Source: Sipunculus nudus (lineage: Eukaryota > Annelida > Sipuncula > Golfingiida > Sipunculidae). Taken from it: DNA of 64,000 bases. Position 1 is the stretch's first letter. Every line of letters begins with the position of its first letter. Below are positions 1 to 12,395 of the stretch, piece by piece. The stretch covers positions 19,737,664 through 19,801,663 of the forward strand of contig CM049315.1 of NCBI GenBank assembly GCA_026874595.1, written 5' to 3'. The translations under genes were made by a program, and so were the position numbers. Below the pieces are notes generated by a model, which did not search any database, was not told the DNA's origin, and worked only from the letters and a program-made list of their open reading frames with translations.

Positions 1-1091
1 TAAATCTATTTCTATTTTTTTACAAATTGGGCCTAGAACTTAAAACAGTTACACAATACTGACATCATTTCTGGCATATGCATAGCGAATGTATAGAAAA
101 TTATGTATATTATATATGATCAAAGTCAGATCAGTGGTTTTGATATTAGGCAATCTTAGAGTGTAACAATGGGTTTTTAATGGAAAAATGAAGTTTTTTC
201 TTAATATCTCGAAAGAATGCAGTCCTAGTGACCAAACTTTTAGTATGGTAGAGGATTTGGGGGACATCTAACTGTATCCAAAATTTATTCAAACTTAGAG
301 CTGAAGCTGGGGAGCTGAGCTCTAGTAAACTGCATAACACTAGCTTGATGTAAACAATATGTGACATGGTGCTTGAAAACTTGAATAAAATCTACAGTTT
401 TTGATCAACTGATTTCAAATTTTTTGTTTTAACAGTTGAAATGGTAACAAAAACATGCTTTGAAAATTAAATCCTCAGCAGTTACAGGAAAAAAATGTGC
501 CATGGTCAAACTTGGGCAAAATTTAAGGTACCAATTTTATATTTTTGCCAATATTTAAAAAAAAATTAACAGATTATGATCTAATTTTTGGTATACAATT
601 AAATTTTGATTATTTAAAGTAGTACTACTGAAAAAAAGTTCCTACCTTTGACACTTTTGGTCTTAAGTGACCAAATATCTTTCCTCATTTTTTTAAAAAG
701 TCCATTATGTTTGGGTCCATAACTTTTTTAAATTAAATAATACTGACTTAATTTCTGGCATGTACATAGGAACCATATAGAGGAATATTTATGGTAAAAA
801 TGAAGAAAACCAGATGAGTGGTTTTGATATTAGCCAGTCCTGAAGTGTGAAAATAGATTTCTAATAAAAACTTGAGGTTTTTCCTTAATATCTCGAAGGA
901 AGGAAGTTATATTTACCCAATTTTTGGCATGGTAGGAGATTTTGGGGACATCTAAATGTATTCCGAATTTCAGATTCGTAGGTCCAATGGTGTCGAAACG
1001 TGCCAGTCTTACGGAAGGACATCTGGACAGACGGACGACGGACAATGGACCACGACTATAGCTCAGATGACTTATAGTCAGCTGAGCTAAA
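1..1091 (+). repeat. Modular repeat family, copy 1 (right-hand part)
   Basis: This is the right-hand part of a dispersed repeat whose left end lies outside the window. It contains two diverged copies of a module of about 680 bp; the phrase 'gtggttttgatatta' recurs near 135 and 815. It ends in a tract of GGAC/GACGG words (about 1015-1055), then a hairpin (TAGCTCAG..CTGAGCTA) and GCTGAGCTAAA. The same right end recurs at 8849, 17086, 40750 and, inverted, at 32870. The part from about 486 to 1060 matches 8209-8800 at roughly 90% by eye. No convincing protein is encoded. Confidence 0.8.
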
Positions 1092-2100
1092 CAAGGGACC
1101 CATGGGTCACGGCGCTCAGCTGATCATGATTGGACTATAAATGTTTCTCCACTGTGATACTATATCAAGTCGATAAAGCTTATGAATATCATGGACATGT
1201 TGGGCTATTATAAAGGAATTTAATGTAATATGTGAGTAAATGATAAATGAAATTACCTGACTGATGGATTAATAGAGTCAAATATAGTGGTTTATTTTTT
1301 ATTTATTTAGGAGGGGTTGAAAATTGTGATATATTTGAGCAAATATGAATGCAGTGACAGCAGTAATAAGCAGTAGTAGAATGATGATAAGGCTATTTGT
1401 TGAAGGATCTAAAGTGTATAGTAGTCTGCAAGCTTTCAATTTGACAGATATGATGTTGTGATTAACTATGCTGATGAAGTGATTCATGAATTTGTGACTG
1501 TATGACACAATATCTCTTTAGTCTTGACAAGGTACATTATTGTGATACCCACTATCATCTATGTCTACATATTAAACAATACTGACATAATTTCTGGCAT
1601 GTACATAGGTACCTATAGACGAATAGTTATACAAAATATTAAAGTATGAATATATCTGATTCATCTTGTTCTTGCTTACTGAGGCTGACTTAGGGATTGG
1701 GTTCGGAGAAGGGAAAAGTGAGGGCAGCACGAAGGTGGATGTAGAAATATTCTATTGTAATGTTTTTCATTTATATAAGAATATGAAAAGCTAAGAGGAA
1801 AGGGGCCCTCCTACTTGGTTACAGTAAAGTTCTAAATATATGATTGCAATTAATACTCTGACAAGACTGTCATGAAGAAAAAAAGTAAAAGTTTTGAGAA
1901 ACTGTGATGCATATGAAAATTTACAGATGGACAGGCAAGTTGACAGAATGGACTAATACCTTTATTTCACTTTCAAGGGAATAATGCATTTAAGTTTATA
2001 TATAATCCTATTTTTTTAAGCATATCCACTTTTTCCATTAAGAAGTTTATATCTGAATCATTCTTTTATTTACAGGTTTTATAAATTTTTAATAAAAAAA

Positions 2101-2235
2101 CCTGAAAATATAAGTTAAAATATTAGAATTGTTGCAAAGGTTGCAATCATTATATATACAGAGTTAAAAAACTGAAACTATAAGTTAAAATATTAGAATT
2201 GTTGCAAAAATTGCAATCATCATATATCCAGAGTG
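2101..2235 (+). repeat. Direct tandem duplication, 70-bp unit, two copies
   Basis: Two adjacent 70-bp units (2101-2170 and 2171-2235) share long identical runs such as 'taagttaaaatattagaatt' and end in similar 'ttgcaatcat' text. The duplication lies inside the left half of modular repeat copy 2. No coding content is seen. Confidence 0.8.
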
Positions 2236-2894
2236 TAGCTCATATTGGGTCATATTATGAAAACACATAAATTTAATTATTTTTAAATCATAAATGTTTA
2301 AACTGAATTTAAAAGAGATAATGCCACAACATGGCATCTACAAGAATATTCCTTGAATCACTATTAAAAAGATTTGCACATTGGAGTTTTCAGTACATGC
2401 TTAATTTTATTCACCAAAATAAAATAAAAGATTCAGTAAATTTGATAAAATAAAACATCTTTTCAAAAAAAGTAAACACACTGTTGGTTGAATGAGGGAC
2501 AAACAATATCATTGTGCTAATTACTATCCCAGTTTTAATTTATTACTGGAATTATTACTCAATTTCACACCTGGTGAAGTTTTTACTCCTCTGAAGTAAG
2601 GAATTACTTATCTCATGAACATCCACACTTTCAAAGCAATACACCACTTTGTGGACACAATTAAAAGTACACTTTAATCACTGTAACCCTGGTGGTAAAA
2701 TACAAAATCTAAAATGTAGCATAGCCTAGAATAAGAATGAATCAAATACAATAAATAATAACATTCATCTAGTTTATGCACCTGCTGGGGGGGGGAGTGC
2801 AGGGCAGAAGGGAAGCCTGCTGGTAGTGGCCAAGCTGACCCAAGGCAAGCTGCCTGGGGTGGGTTACATAATGCAAGTGAAGGCTGTACTACTA

Positions 2895-2962
2895 CAGGGT
2901 TCATACACTATTTATGAGAAAAATTTCAAGCACTTTTCAAGCACTTTTCAAGGACCTGAAAA
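2895..2962 (+). repeat. Left terminal inverted repeat and subterminal repeats of the hAT element
   Basis: It begins CAGGGTTC and continues into two overlapping TTCAAGCACTTTTCAAG words and a TTCAAGGAC variant. It mirrors the terminus at 7245-7360. Confidence 0.8.
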
Positions 2963-3316
2963 GTATTTTCAAGGACATCAACATTTATGGACGCATCAAT
3001 GGCATTTGTAAGGAAGGTGTTTCAACCAAGCCAGTTGCGGGAAAGAGAAATTATACCTTTACAAGAATATGCTCACACAATATGCATCAAGGTGATTAAA
3101 TAATACAGAACCTACCTTTTAGCAACTTGATCTGTTCAGCAGAATGAATTGTAATGTAAACTCAATTACATCTCAGTGTACTTATTTCCTGGGCCTACTG
3201 CTGCAGGCTTCTTATCATATGTTTCAAACTCTTCACATTAACCACAGAACTACCAATGTCAAACGATAAAAAAATAATTAAAATATGTACACTTATTACA
3301 GATGCAACTGTTTCAA

Positions 3317-5813
3317 TTAAAGTTTGTTCTGTTTTAGTTCCTGCAACTTCTCATCGAGACAGGAATCCACTTCAGCAAGTTCCATCTTCTTTTCATTCAC
3401 AGTTCTACGCAAGCTATTTGACCTGGCAATCATACAAAGTTTCCCTTTAGCCTCTGCTTCTTCTGCCCATTTATCGGCCTGCTCGTTCATGTTCTTTATG
3501 TACTCCTCTAACCGGACCTTTTTGTTCTTCAACTCATCAATCTGATCATCAACCACTTTCCTCTTCAGGCTCTTTTGATCAGCTGCTTTCTCTCTTTTCT
3601 GTTGTTCCAAATGAGCATGATATCTCTGTCTTGCAGCAGCTGCAGATGCAAGCATTTCTTTGTTTACAGTTACCTGCAGTGTTCCACCAGCTTGCTTGAC
3701 ATGATCATATACAAGTCTCTGGGAAACATAAGATTTTTCTGACATGTTTTCCACTTCAACCTGCCTTTGACTGAAAATCCACGTTCCACAGTGGCTTGTC
3801 CATGTGACAAGAGCAACAACAGTTGCACAACTTTGAACAGCTTCTTGAAGCCACTCTTGGAAATTCATGTGCCTGTAGTACAGTTCGTCTACTCTGCATT
3901 CTTGGTTTCTTGGATCAAAAGCTTTGAAGTCATGTACCTCTTACAGTCCCATCAACAAAGTCTGTAAACTGACTAAGAATCTCATCACATTCACCTTCCT
4001 TAACTCGTTTTGCTTGAACAAGAATGTCCAGAACGGATTTCATCAGCTTCCTCAAGGTTGGTGTTTTTGATGATGAAATGATCCTTGGATCCAAACAAGG
4101 ATTGAATCTGACCAAAGGGTATTTGATTGGAGACTTTTCCAAGAGTTTTGAAACAAGCTTCACCAGGAATAACCTACACTGCATCCTGAATTCCAGTACT
4201 GTCAGCTCACTGATGGCCTTCTTGCTGAACAGTTTCCTCACCTCTTTATCAGCCACATATCCAATATCTATCTCCTTTGGGTTGCAGTACTGTTTTTGTC
4301 TAGAGGGTTGACATCATGCAACAGCTTCACTGTGCTGTCAGCTCTTTTCAAGATATCATTCTTCATAAATCTCTTCATGAGTTTCTGTAGCATTTTCTTT
4401 AAGCCTTCTTAAGAAAAGGTATCATTGGGTGATCTGTCTGATACATCACCAAGAAAGGTTGAACTACCCGTGCAACACTAAGGAAAAAATTCAACTTTGC
4501 CAGAATGAGGGTATCCTTTGTGCTCTCTTGTACCACAGTGAATGATTTACACTTGGGGGTAAGCTGCTTGTTTGTTGTTACAAACTTCACATATTCACAA
4601 ATGTGAGGCCAAATGTCAATAGCACGCTCTGCTACTGGAATGTTTTCAAGCCACCTGTGGCTGCTGAACTTTAATGGATATAAGGCACCTTTGGTGGTTT
4701 TGTCATAATCATCTCGCCTTGCAGGGCTGTCGTTAAATAGCCAATACATACTGGATAATAAGCTATCCAAATGCCACTCAGTAGCTGCCGCTCCAGCCTG
4801 GAAGGAACCATGCACAATATGCAACCCGCAGCTTCCTATATTAAGAATACCAGGATGATCCTTCAATATTTCTTCATAAAATTTCCAATTAACGTTTGGT
4901 CCATCCATTGAGATTTGTAAGACCTTGTCCATGCCGATGCACCCAATCCCCTTCATAAAATGATCCGACATATCCAATGCAGTTGCATGTCCCATAAACT
5001 CTGAGTTCAGGTAACGTGTAATAACATGTTGTTCATTCCAAATTCGAATATGAATATCCATCTGTTTTGACTGAGTATTTTTGTTCAGTGCCTCATCAAA
5101 GAGAAGGACTAGTCCATCCTGCTTACTTGCCGACTTTTCAAGAAGGGTTCTGAAATATGGGGCAAGACCATAACAGCACAAGTAGGCACATTTTCTTTCT
5201 CCACAAGTAAATTTTTTGGCGACAGCACTATCTGGAAACATCAGTGTGAATAAATCACCAATACCTGTGCAGGAATTGTATGAATAGTGACTTTCAATAG
5301 TTTTTAATGTCCAAAGTACCTCTGCTGTTAATGTTTGTTCCCTAGAAGCAAATGCTGCAATGGATGACTGGCGCATGTCAGTGCCTACAGATCTAGGTCG
5401 AGATCCGGTATCATCAGTGGTTGCAGCTGAAGTGGACCTGGTAGCAGTAATACAAAGGGAACTACTTTTGACAGCACTGCCACTCATAGTATTGCTGGTT
5501 GAAGTTTCCTAGTTCTTACTGGCCGTGGTTATGGGCTGGAAAAGGTTGAGAGATTAGCTGTCGTGAAAAGGTGACCACTGGTTGCCCGCCGTCGGACATT
5601 TTCTGTGTGTCTCTTTCCTTTCATGTGACTTGTCAGTGCGGCTTCACCCATGCCGCCGACATCAAAAGTCTTGTAACACAAAACGCACTTTGCGCGGTTG
5701 TTGGATGATGGATCTATGGCCAACCATGATTTATATTTATCTTTCAGTAGCCAGTCGCGGTTGAATACACAGCGGCCCATTGTTTCAACTTGACATTTAA
5801 AATGATCACTCAT
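3317..5813 (-). pseudogene. hAT-like transposase, frameshifted
   Basis: The family cuts and pastes DNA. Reading 5' to 3' on the minus strand: (a) 5813-5529, a BED/C2H2-like zinc finger (CVLC near residue 44, then HMKGKRH); (b) 5487-4399, the RNase-H-like core with acidic motifs LLFDEALN and ISMDGPN and the CGLHIVHG block; (c) 4256-3930; (d) 3868-3317, the C-terminal region ending in a charged coiled-coil-like segment. Breaks seen: an in-frame TAG and a frame change between (a) and (b), a frame change near 4405, another near 4270, one near 3920, and two around 3770-3860. There the conserved hATC motif SHGQATVERGF is readable only in a different frame from its neighbours. The gene cannot give a full-length enzyme. 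It could be a cellular host-derived paralogue, but intact transposon ends around it argue for an element copy. Confidence 0.88.
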
Positions 5814-7072
5814 CCAGTATGACCAGAAAGATTTAATCTGATAACGAGGGTCTTAAACAGAATATCTTGAAAGGGGCTCTCTGATTCGCCGACTAGCTCA
5901 ACCTTTAACAAATCAGATGCTCCGGCAAAAGGGTGCCGAAAATTTCCGACAGTTTGGCGATCGTGAGGGATATTCATACATGTTTTTAACGAAAATAATC
6001 AATAAAAGCCTACAATATGTAACTCATATAAGATATTAGGGTATAATAATATCATATTATTTTAAACATAATGCTACTCGAGCTTTTTATCAGCATGTTT
6101 AATGGCATGACAAGGTCTTGCACGAGTTTTGCCTTTTACCGCCAAGTCACAGGCCGCACGTGTCAAAAATGACCAGGCAACACCTGTGGAGTTCGTTATC
6201 TTACGGTCACGAACGCAACCAAATTTTATTCAAACCTGTATAAAGTTTCACTAAACCAAAACTAATAGTGTGAAACCTTGTTAAAAAAATCTTATGGGTG
6301 CGCCTTTACGCAAACGTTATGCGGGGCTAGTAGGGGCCCGAATGTGGAAGCTGTAAATAACGCTGATCACTCTTTGAACTGTCACTAGCGTCCTACGCTT
6401 ACAAACGGCTATCATATCGCCAAAAAAATGTGATTTCCCAAATGGATCCCAACCTTTTACAAACTGAAGAAAAAGTATGTGAATATACGTTAGTATTTGC
6501 GAAACATCTTCACCTATTTCGGACAACCAGTATTCATCTGTAACTGGATTAACGCCGCGTGAAACTGTATTTCGCTGATCAGTGGTATTAGTAAGCTATC
6601 AAATAACGATCACAGCGCATACACGTGGACAGGGTACCCAGATAAAAAAAAACGCAACCCGTAGGCCTACTGAAAAACCTTTCTTGGGTTACTTTTATCA
6701 ACACTAAATCGGATCGGGTTCATTTGGAAAATATGACCACTCTTATAAAATTATTATCGCCGAATTAACAATGTAAAACGTAAAGTTTACTTGATTTAAA
6801 CAACATATTCTACTGAGCGAATTAGTTTTATATTATTAACATCGCTCATATTAGAGTCATACCCGTCATATATTTTTCACACATTTTATTCCCCTCGTTT
6901 GTTCCCAGATAATTATTTCTTTTGAACAGATCTTCTCAATAGCTATATTAATAATCCCTGTTGTATTAAATTTAAATTTAAAATATAGTTCTTGTGCAAA
7001 TACTTGTACGTGAACTAGCCAAGCGTGTATTGAGTTCTCATCTAAAGATTATTATCATTATTCCCTCGGGGA

Positions 7073-7091
7073 GGGGGGGGGGGGGGGGGGG
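7073..7091 (+). repeat. Homopolymer G tract, 19 nt
   Basis: Nineteen consecutive G lie in the non-coding part of the hAT element. Similar G or C runs occur at 12992-13012, 21065-21083, about 39460, 40491, 40897, 48157, 55491, 59310 and 62340. Confidence 0.9.
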
Positions 7092-7244
7092 ATTCTCGAC
7101 GATCTTTACAGTAAAAGCAGAAACTCGTTCATCCACGACTGGATTCATTCTATTTCACACATTTGATTGACGTAAAGATAGCCGGAGGTCGATAATAAAA
7201 ACTAGGTCTGAACACAACATTCATCAAACTCTTTCACAAAATTT

Positions 7245-7360
7245 TATTTTCAAGCACTTTTCCAAACCACTCTCTCTTTTCAAGCACTTTTCAAGCCCTT
7301 GAAATTGAAATGACCAAATTCAAGCACTTTTCAAGGTTTTCAAGGTGCGTACGAACCCTG
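7245..7360 (-). repeat. Right terminal inverted repeat and subterminal repeats of the hAT element
   Basis: It ends in GAACCCTG, the inverted match of the left end, preceded by three TTCAAGCACTTTTC words. These words are in the same plus-strand orientation as those on the left. Confidence 0.8.
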
Positions 7361-8931
7361 TACTAGGTGGGCTAGATGTAAACAACACTTGACATGGTGT
7401 ATGAAAACATGAATAAAAGCTATTCTTTCCAATCAATTTCTTTGAAATTTCAGATTTTAAAAGATTAATCCTTATGTATATATGCTGTGAAAATTAAATC
7501 AACAGTGCCAAAGTTGGACAAAAATTTAAGGTATTGATTTTTTATTTATGCTAATAACTTGAAAAATTTGCAAAATTCAGATCTAATTTTGGGTAAACAC
7601 TTGAATCTTGATTAAATAAAGTTATATTCCTGAAAAAAAGTCTCTTAGGTTCAGCAATTCTCATGTTAGGTGAGTAAATATATTTCCTGATTTTTTTTAA
7701 AAATTGCATTATGTTTGCCCCATAACTTCAAACATAATTGCATTATGTTTGCCCCATAACTTCAAAATAATACCCAATACTGGCCTAATTTTTGGTTTGT
7801 TTGTTGTAAAAAATGTATTAAAGAAAGTGAATACTAAATACAATCAAAAACAGATCAGTGGTTTTGATATTAGGCAGCCTTGAAGTGTAACAATGGCTTT
7901 TTTTTTATGGAAAACGGGAGTTTTTTTCCTTAATATCTCGAAGGAACGAAGTCCTAATGACCAAATTTTTGGTATGGTAGGAGACTTTGGGGACATCTAA
8001 AATTATGCCAACAGCCTGGGGAGCATAGAGATGTGCACTGAATGACCTACAGTCATCAAAGTGGACTGCTTGACAATGTAAGGGAATACAACAAAGAGCC
8101 TCCAAAAAAATTCAATAACTAGCCTAATTTTGCAGCTTTTATTTTCAAATTTCATATTTTAACAGATTAAATCCCTATGTTTACATGCTGTGAAAATTAA
8201 ATCCACAGTACTTACAGGAAAAAAATGTGCCGTGGCCAAAGTTTGGCAAAATTTAAGGTACCAATTTTATATTTTTGCCAATATTAAAAAAAAATTATCA
8301 GATTTTGATCTAATTTTTGGTTTACAATTTAATTTCGATTAATTAATTTTGTATTACTGGAAAAAAGTCCCTACCTTTAACACTTTTGGTCTTAAGTGAC
8401 CAAATATCTTCCTGATTTTTTTACAAAGTCCATTATGTTTGGGCCCATAACTTTTTTAAATTATATAATACTGACTTAATATCTGGCATGTACATAGAAA
8501 CTATATAGAGGAATATTTATGGTAAATATGAAGAAAACCAGATGAGTGGTTTTGATATAAGGCAGTCCTGAAGTGTGAAAATAGATTTCTTATAAAAAAT
8601 TGAGGTTTTTCGTTAATATCTCGAAGGAACGAAGTCCTATTGACCCAATTTTCGGCATGGTAGGTGATTTTAGGGACATCTAACTGTATGCCCAATTTCA
8701 GATTCGTAGGTCCAACGGTGTCGAAACGTGCCAGAGTTACCTACGGACATCCAGACGGACAGACGGACGGACGGACGGACAGACGGACGGACGACGGACA
8801 ATGGACCACGACTATAGCTCAGATGACTTGTAGTAAGCTGAGCTAAAAATGGTTTAAGATGTCAGAAGCGGCAGGATGTTAAAACCATTGCAGTGTCATT
8901 CACCTCCAGTTAGAAAATTACTTATAAACAT

Positions 8932-9131
8932 CAGAGGTGGATCCAGGACCCCCCTCCCCCCTTTTCAGTCACTCCAACCTTTTTTAAAAGGTTTTCAGGC
9001 CATATTTTGTGGCCTGGACTCCACATCCCCCATCCTTTTCCAGACCTGCATGGAGACCCTTTTTTCTGGTTTACTCATTAGTCCACCTGGGTTTGGACCC
9101 TTCTTTTTCCAAAATCCTTGATCCACCCCTG
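8932..9131 (+). mobile_element. MITE of 200 bp with hAT-like ends
   Basis: The left end CAGAGGTGGATCCAGGA and the inverted right end (read on the minus strand, CAGGGGTGGATCAAGGA) match at 15 of 17 positions. The CAGxGGxGGATC start resembles known hAT MITE termini. No clear 8-bp target duplication is visible. It has no coding capacity. The short reading frames across it are incidental. Confidence 0.6.
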
Positions 9132-9587
9132 CATCATTCTCAGCTTCACCAAACAAACACAATACAAAATATCTCAAACTAGTTAGACATTTATTTATTT
9201 TCCAGATGGTATATACTTGTGTATAGCTATATAAGAATCGTCATATTCTTGACCTGGTTTCAACAGCACATTATAGACACCTTCTAGCCTAACATTCCGC
9301 AGATTGAGAAGTTTTGGCCTAGTGTCGCATTAAGCTGGCTTTAAAACACTTGCACCTGTGTTCACCTATCCTTCTCCAATATGAGCAAAGTCATTCTACA
9401 TCATGTGCACCAACCTTCTAGTAAGATTTCTCTTGCATTGTTGCATTCACATCTAAAGATTACAAGCCTATATTCAACACATGCCATAACACTGCCTGAT
9501 GATAGGCAAACATGACAGAAGGGGCACATGAATATCAAAACATGGCAGCCATCAGATGCAGCTGCACTACATGGGCGTTGAAGTAAC
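9132..9587. other. Unremarkable stretch
   Basis: Downstream flank of the PAR-bZIP gene. No repeat, coding signal or structured element was recognised. Confidence 0.5.
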
Positions 9588-10170
9588 ATCAGCAGAGGTG
9601 CTGAAATGCATCAACAACAGCAGTTGTGCTTAACTGCATCAACACATGAAGTGATGATGAAATGTATCAACAAATGTAGTGGTGATGAACTGCATCAACA
9701 CGTTTTGGTGCTGAACTGCATCAACACCTGAAGTAGTGATGAAATGCCTCAACATTTGAAGTGGTGCGGAACTACATCAACATCAACAATGGTAATGAAC
9801 GACATAAACAACTGCAGTGGCCCATGAATGCAGCAATATGTGCAGCAGTGTTAAACTGCATCAGCGCCTGCAGTGGTGCATGAATGCAGCAATATGTGCA
9901 GCAGTGTTGTACTGCATCAACACCTGCAGTGGTGCATGAATGCAGCAATATGTGCAGCAGTGTTGTACTGTATCAACACCAGCAGTGGTGCAACATCAAT
10001 CCCTGTAGTTGTGCTGAACTGCATCAACACCTGCAATGCTGATGCCTGTATTGGTGCAAAAATTCAGCCACACCTACAGTTCTGGACTGCACCTTCACCT
10101 GCAGTGATGTACAGCAACAATTATCCATGTAGTTTTACAGTTCTGCATCAACACAGGCCCCGGGGCAGAT
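9588..10170 (+). repeat. Degenerate minisatellite with a 56-bp higher-order unit
   Basis: The array is built from variants of 'ctgcatcaacacctgcagtg'. Between about 9810 and 9980 a 56-bp unit (cctgcagtggtgcatgaatg...ttgtactgcatcaaca) recurs three times almost unchanged. The outer parts are older and more diverged. A 108-codon reading frame on the plus strand inside it is a by-product of the repeat. Confidence 0.85.
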
Positions 10171-11540
10171 ATGCATCAGCAACTGAAACCAGCAGATAGT
10201 CGCATGACTTCACTGATAACAGCATCTGCAGAATTGCAAACAGAGCTAAATTTTAAAATGTCATTAGCTGCAGAATTTGTCTACACCAAATGCAACATAC
10301 ATGCAAAGCTTCTGTCTAACAATGGTTACAAGGTATTCATCAATAGACCCTCAGTTATAAGATCCTAATTCTATGCACTTCCAAGCTATAGGCTGACAGC
10401 TATATCAAGGTTTCATTTTTTTAACATGACAACTGACTGCCCTATAAGAGCTTAGTCTTGTGCATATAAATTACCAGGCAAGTCTTTACATCTGTTACTG
10501 ACTACTGTTAAGACCCTGTAAACTGAGCACTGTGATAAAAGCAATGAACTCTATAGTGATGATACCTAATGACTGTCTATTTTTACAGTAAAAAATATAT
10601 ATTTGTGTAAATACATCTTTGAGGCTACATTTATTCATCAAACTCCCAAGTACAAAGCCTTCACTGCAGTTAAGTGCAGTTTTATAGTTAAGACATTGTG
10701 AAAATCTCAGTTGTGTAAATATTTAGTGTAAATATCTAGTAGATCCTCCCATGACTGCTGATTAATAAATGCTTGACCAAATCTTTATATAATCATCATA
10801 ATGATAAGAAATTATGAATGGTTACATGCATTACAAACACGCTTAACTGAGCAAATTATAATTTAATTAAATAAGAAATGTCAATGTTAATTAGATCATG
10901 TGACTATTCAAGGATCAGGATATGCATTTCAAATTTGGTTTAATGACAGAAAAATTGATGAATGATCCAACTAAGTATGTCATTGTCGCCCACTTCTGGC
11001 ATGACAGTAGGCCAAGAACAAAATGATTCAAGTCCACATACCTGTTGAGAGAGCACAAGATTATAAAGAATAACAACTAAACATTCCATGAAAGATCCTT
11101 AATTCAGCTGCAATTAATCTTTGGATATTGGTTCTTTGATTGCTAAATATACTAAACACTATTTCTGTGCAATATGACAATCTTATTTGTGCTTTACTTA
11201 TACACTACACTAAGTGTATATTAACTGCACTCCATGACACTCAACTCACACGACCATCACAAAACTTAACATTGAACAATACTGTACACATTCACGACAT
11301 TTCATCTGCAGTTTTCTCTAGCTGTGCCTCCCCTCCACTTACCACAATACCAGAATCCATGTATTAGCTTACTCAAGTCATAAGTATGTACATATATTAA
11401 CATGGAGAGTCCTCTTCTTTTAAACCAATATATGATCTGAATATACACAATGTTTCAAACAACCCTCAATATATATATCAAAGCTACAGCTGTAATTTTA
11501 TTAAAATTTTACTCTTTCTTCAATAATATTCATGAATATC
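10171..11540. other. Non-coding stretch downstream of the PAR-bZIP gene
   Basis: AT-rich sequence with no recognised coding signal. If the transcript reads through the first poly(A) signal at 11541, part of this could be 3' UTR. Confidence 0.45.
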
Positions 11541-11546
11541 TTTATT
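11541..11546 (-). terminator. Candidate poly(A) signal of the PAR-bZIP gene
   Basis: AATAAA on the minus strand, about 620 nt downstream of the stop codon at 12165. It is the nearest canonical hexamer I noticed. No transcript evidence supports its use. Confidence 0.4.
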
Positions 11547-12164
11547 AAACCTCTACAAGCAGTGAATGCTGACTCATCACAAATTCTCAAGATTGTTCTA
11601 AATGTCTGTCAACAATGCAAGGACAGTTTTATATACAGGTCCATGAAAGGATACCTTTGGACCAATCTGACCATTTAATGAATAAAGTAGAGGTTGCAAG
11701 CTTTAGCCAGTGTTAAACGGTTGTTAATAACTAGGAATATAACATATTCAATTAAGTTGCGTTCCAAGGATTTAAGCGCTTTGGTAAGTCAAGTTTGCTG
11801 TCAAACAATTCAAGCTTCATCAGTTTCATAACATCAAGGTCCATCTTAATTTTTGCCTTCTCATCTGAAGCCTTCTGAGCTTAATACTCCAGTTAAACAA
11901 TTATGGTGACAAAGAAACTCTGAAAGAACTCTTCAGACATGGAACAGGTTTTTCCTAATCAGCTTCAAATGTGGGCTCATCTTGTCTACCAAAGGTAGGT
12001 TGCCGACTGGTCAATTTACTTCATGGACATGCATGCAGTAGTTGAGGACTTAAGCCACTGAATCAAAAGCTGACACAAAGACGAATCTGAGATTATGAAG
12101 CTGGGCCTGACCCCTTCAGAACACTGTCTGTTTAGTTCAAATGTCCACCACTGCAAAGTACTGA

Positions 12165-12395
12165 TCATGTGTGTCCAGTCAAATCAACCAGTTTCTGCTT
12201 CAGCTCTTTGTTTTCTTTCTTAAATTTAGCCAGTTCTTCCTTCAGAATATTGTTTTCTCTCTCTAGGAATGATGCTCTCATTGCTATCTGATTCTCCTTC
12301 ACACGACGTGCGTCCCTTGAGCGTTTTGCGGCCATGTTGTTCTTTTTGCGACGTGCCCAGTATTTATCGTCTTTACAATCTTCTGGAACAAACAC
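12165..12395 (-). CDS. PAR-bZIP coding exon 5 (basic region and zipper)
   Basis: Acceptor ttttctttgcag; begins [16 protein letters not shown] and ends at TGA (12165-12167). It carries the family-invariant [13 protein letters not shown] and ENQIA signatures and a heptad zipper of about four turns. Residues after the zipper are only a few (LVDLTGHT), shorter than in vertebrate HLF. Confidence 0.97.
   Translation of the reverse strand: MFVPEDCKDDKYWARRKKNNMAAKRSRDARRVKENQIAMRASFLERENNILKEELAKFKKENKELKQKLVDLTGHT

Larger units (their letters stand above)
2895..7360 (-). mobile_element. Decayed hAT-superfamily DNA transposon
   Basis: The element is bounded by inverted termini: CAGGGTTCATACAC at 2895 and its counterpart GTGCGTACGAACCCTG ending at 7360. 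Both flanks read TACTA (2890-2894 and 7361-7365), so a 5-bp target duplication is visible. The usual hAT duplication is 8 bp, and extending to 8 bp gives mismatches. Both subterminal regions hold repeated TTCAAGCACTTTTCAAG words, two overlapping on the left and three on the right, resembling transposase-binding arrays. A minus-strand transposase-like gene lies at 3317-5813 but is broken. The element disrupts modular repeat copy 2 and so is younger than it. Confidence 0.85.
1091..8849 (+). repeat. Modular repeat family, copy 2, split by a hAT insertion
   Basis: It starts with the family's left end (palindrome GACCCATGGGTC at 1097-1108, then GCTCAGCTGA) directly abutting the right end of copy 1, and finishes with the family's right end at 8849. 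The stretch 2895-7360 is a later transposon insertion; without it the copy is about 3.3 kb. The right half (7361-8849) carries two modules of about 680 bp matching copy 1. Treating 1091-2894 and 7361-8849 as one interrupted element is an inference from the two compatible ends and the near-continuous flank at the insertion site. Confidence 0.6.

Noticed and set aside
9873..10199. Cys/Ser-rich 108-codon frame
   Set aside because: Entirely within the 56-bp minisatellite.
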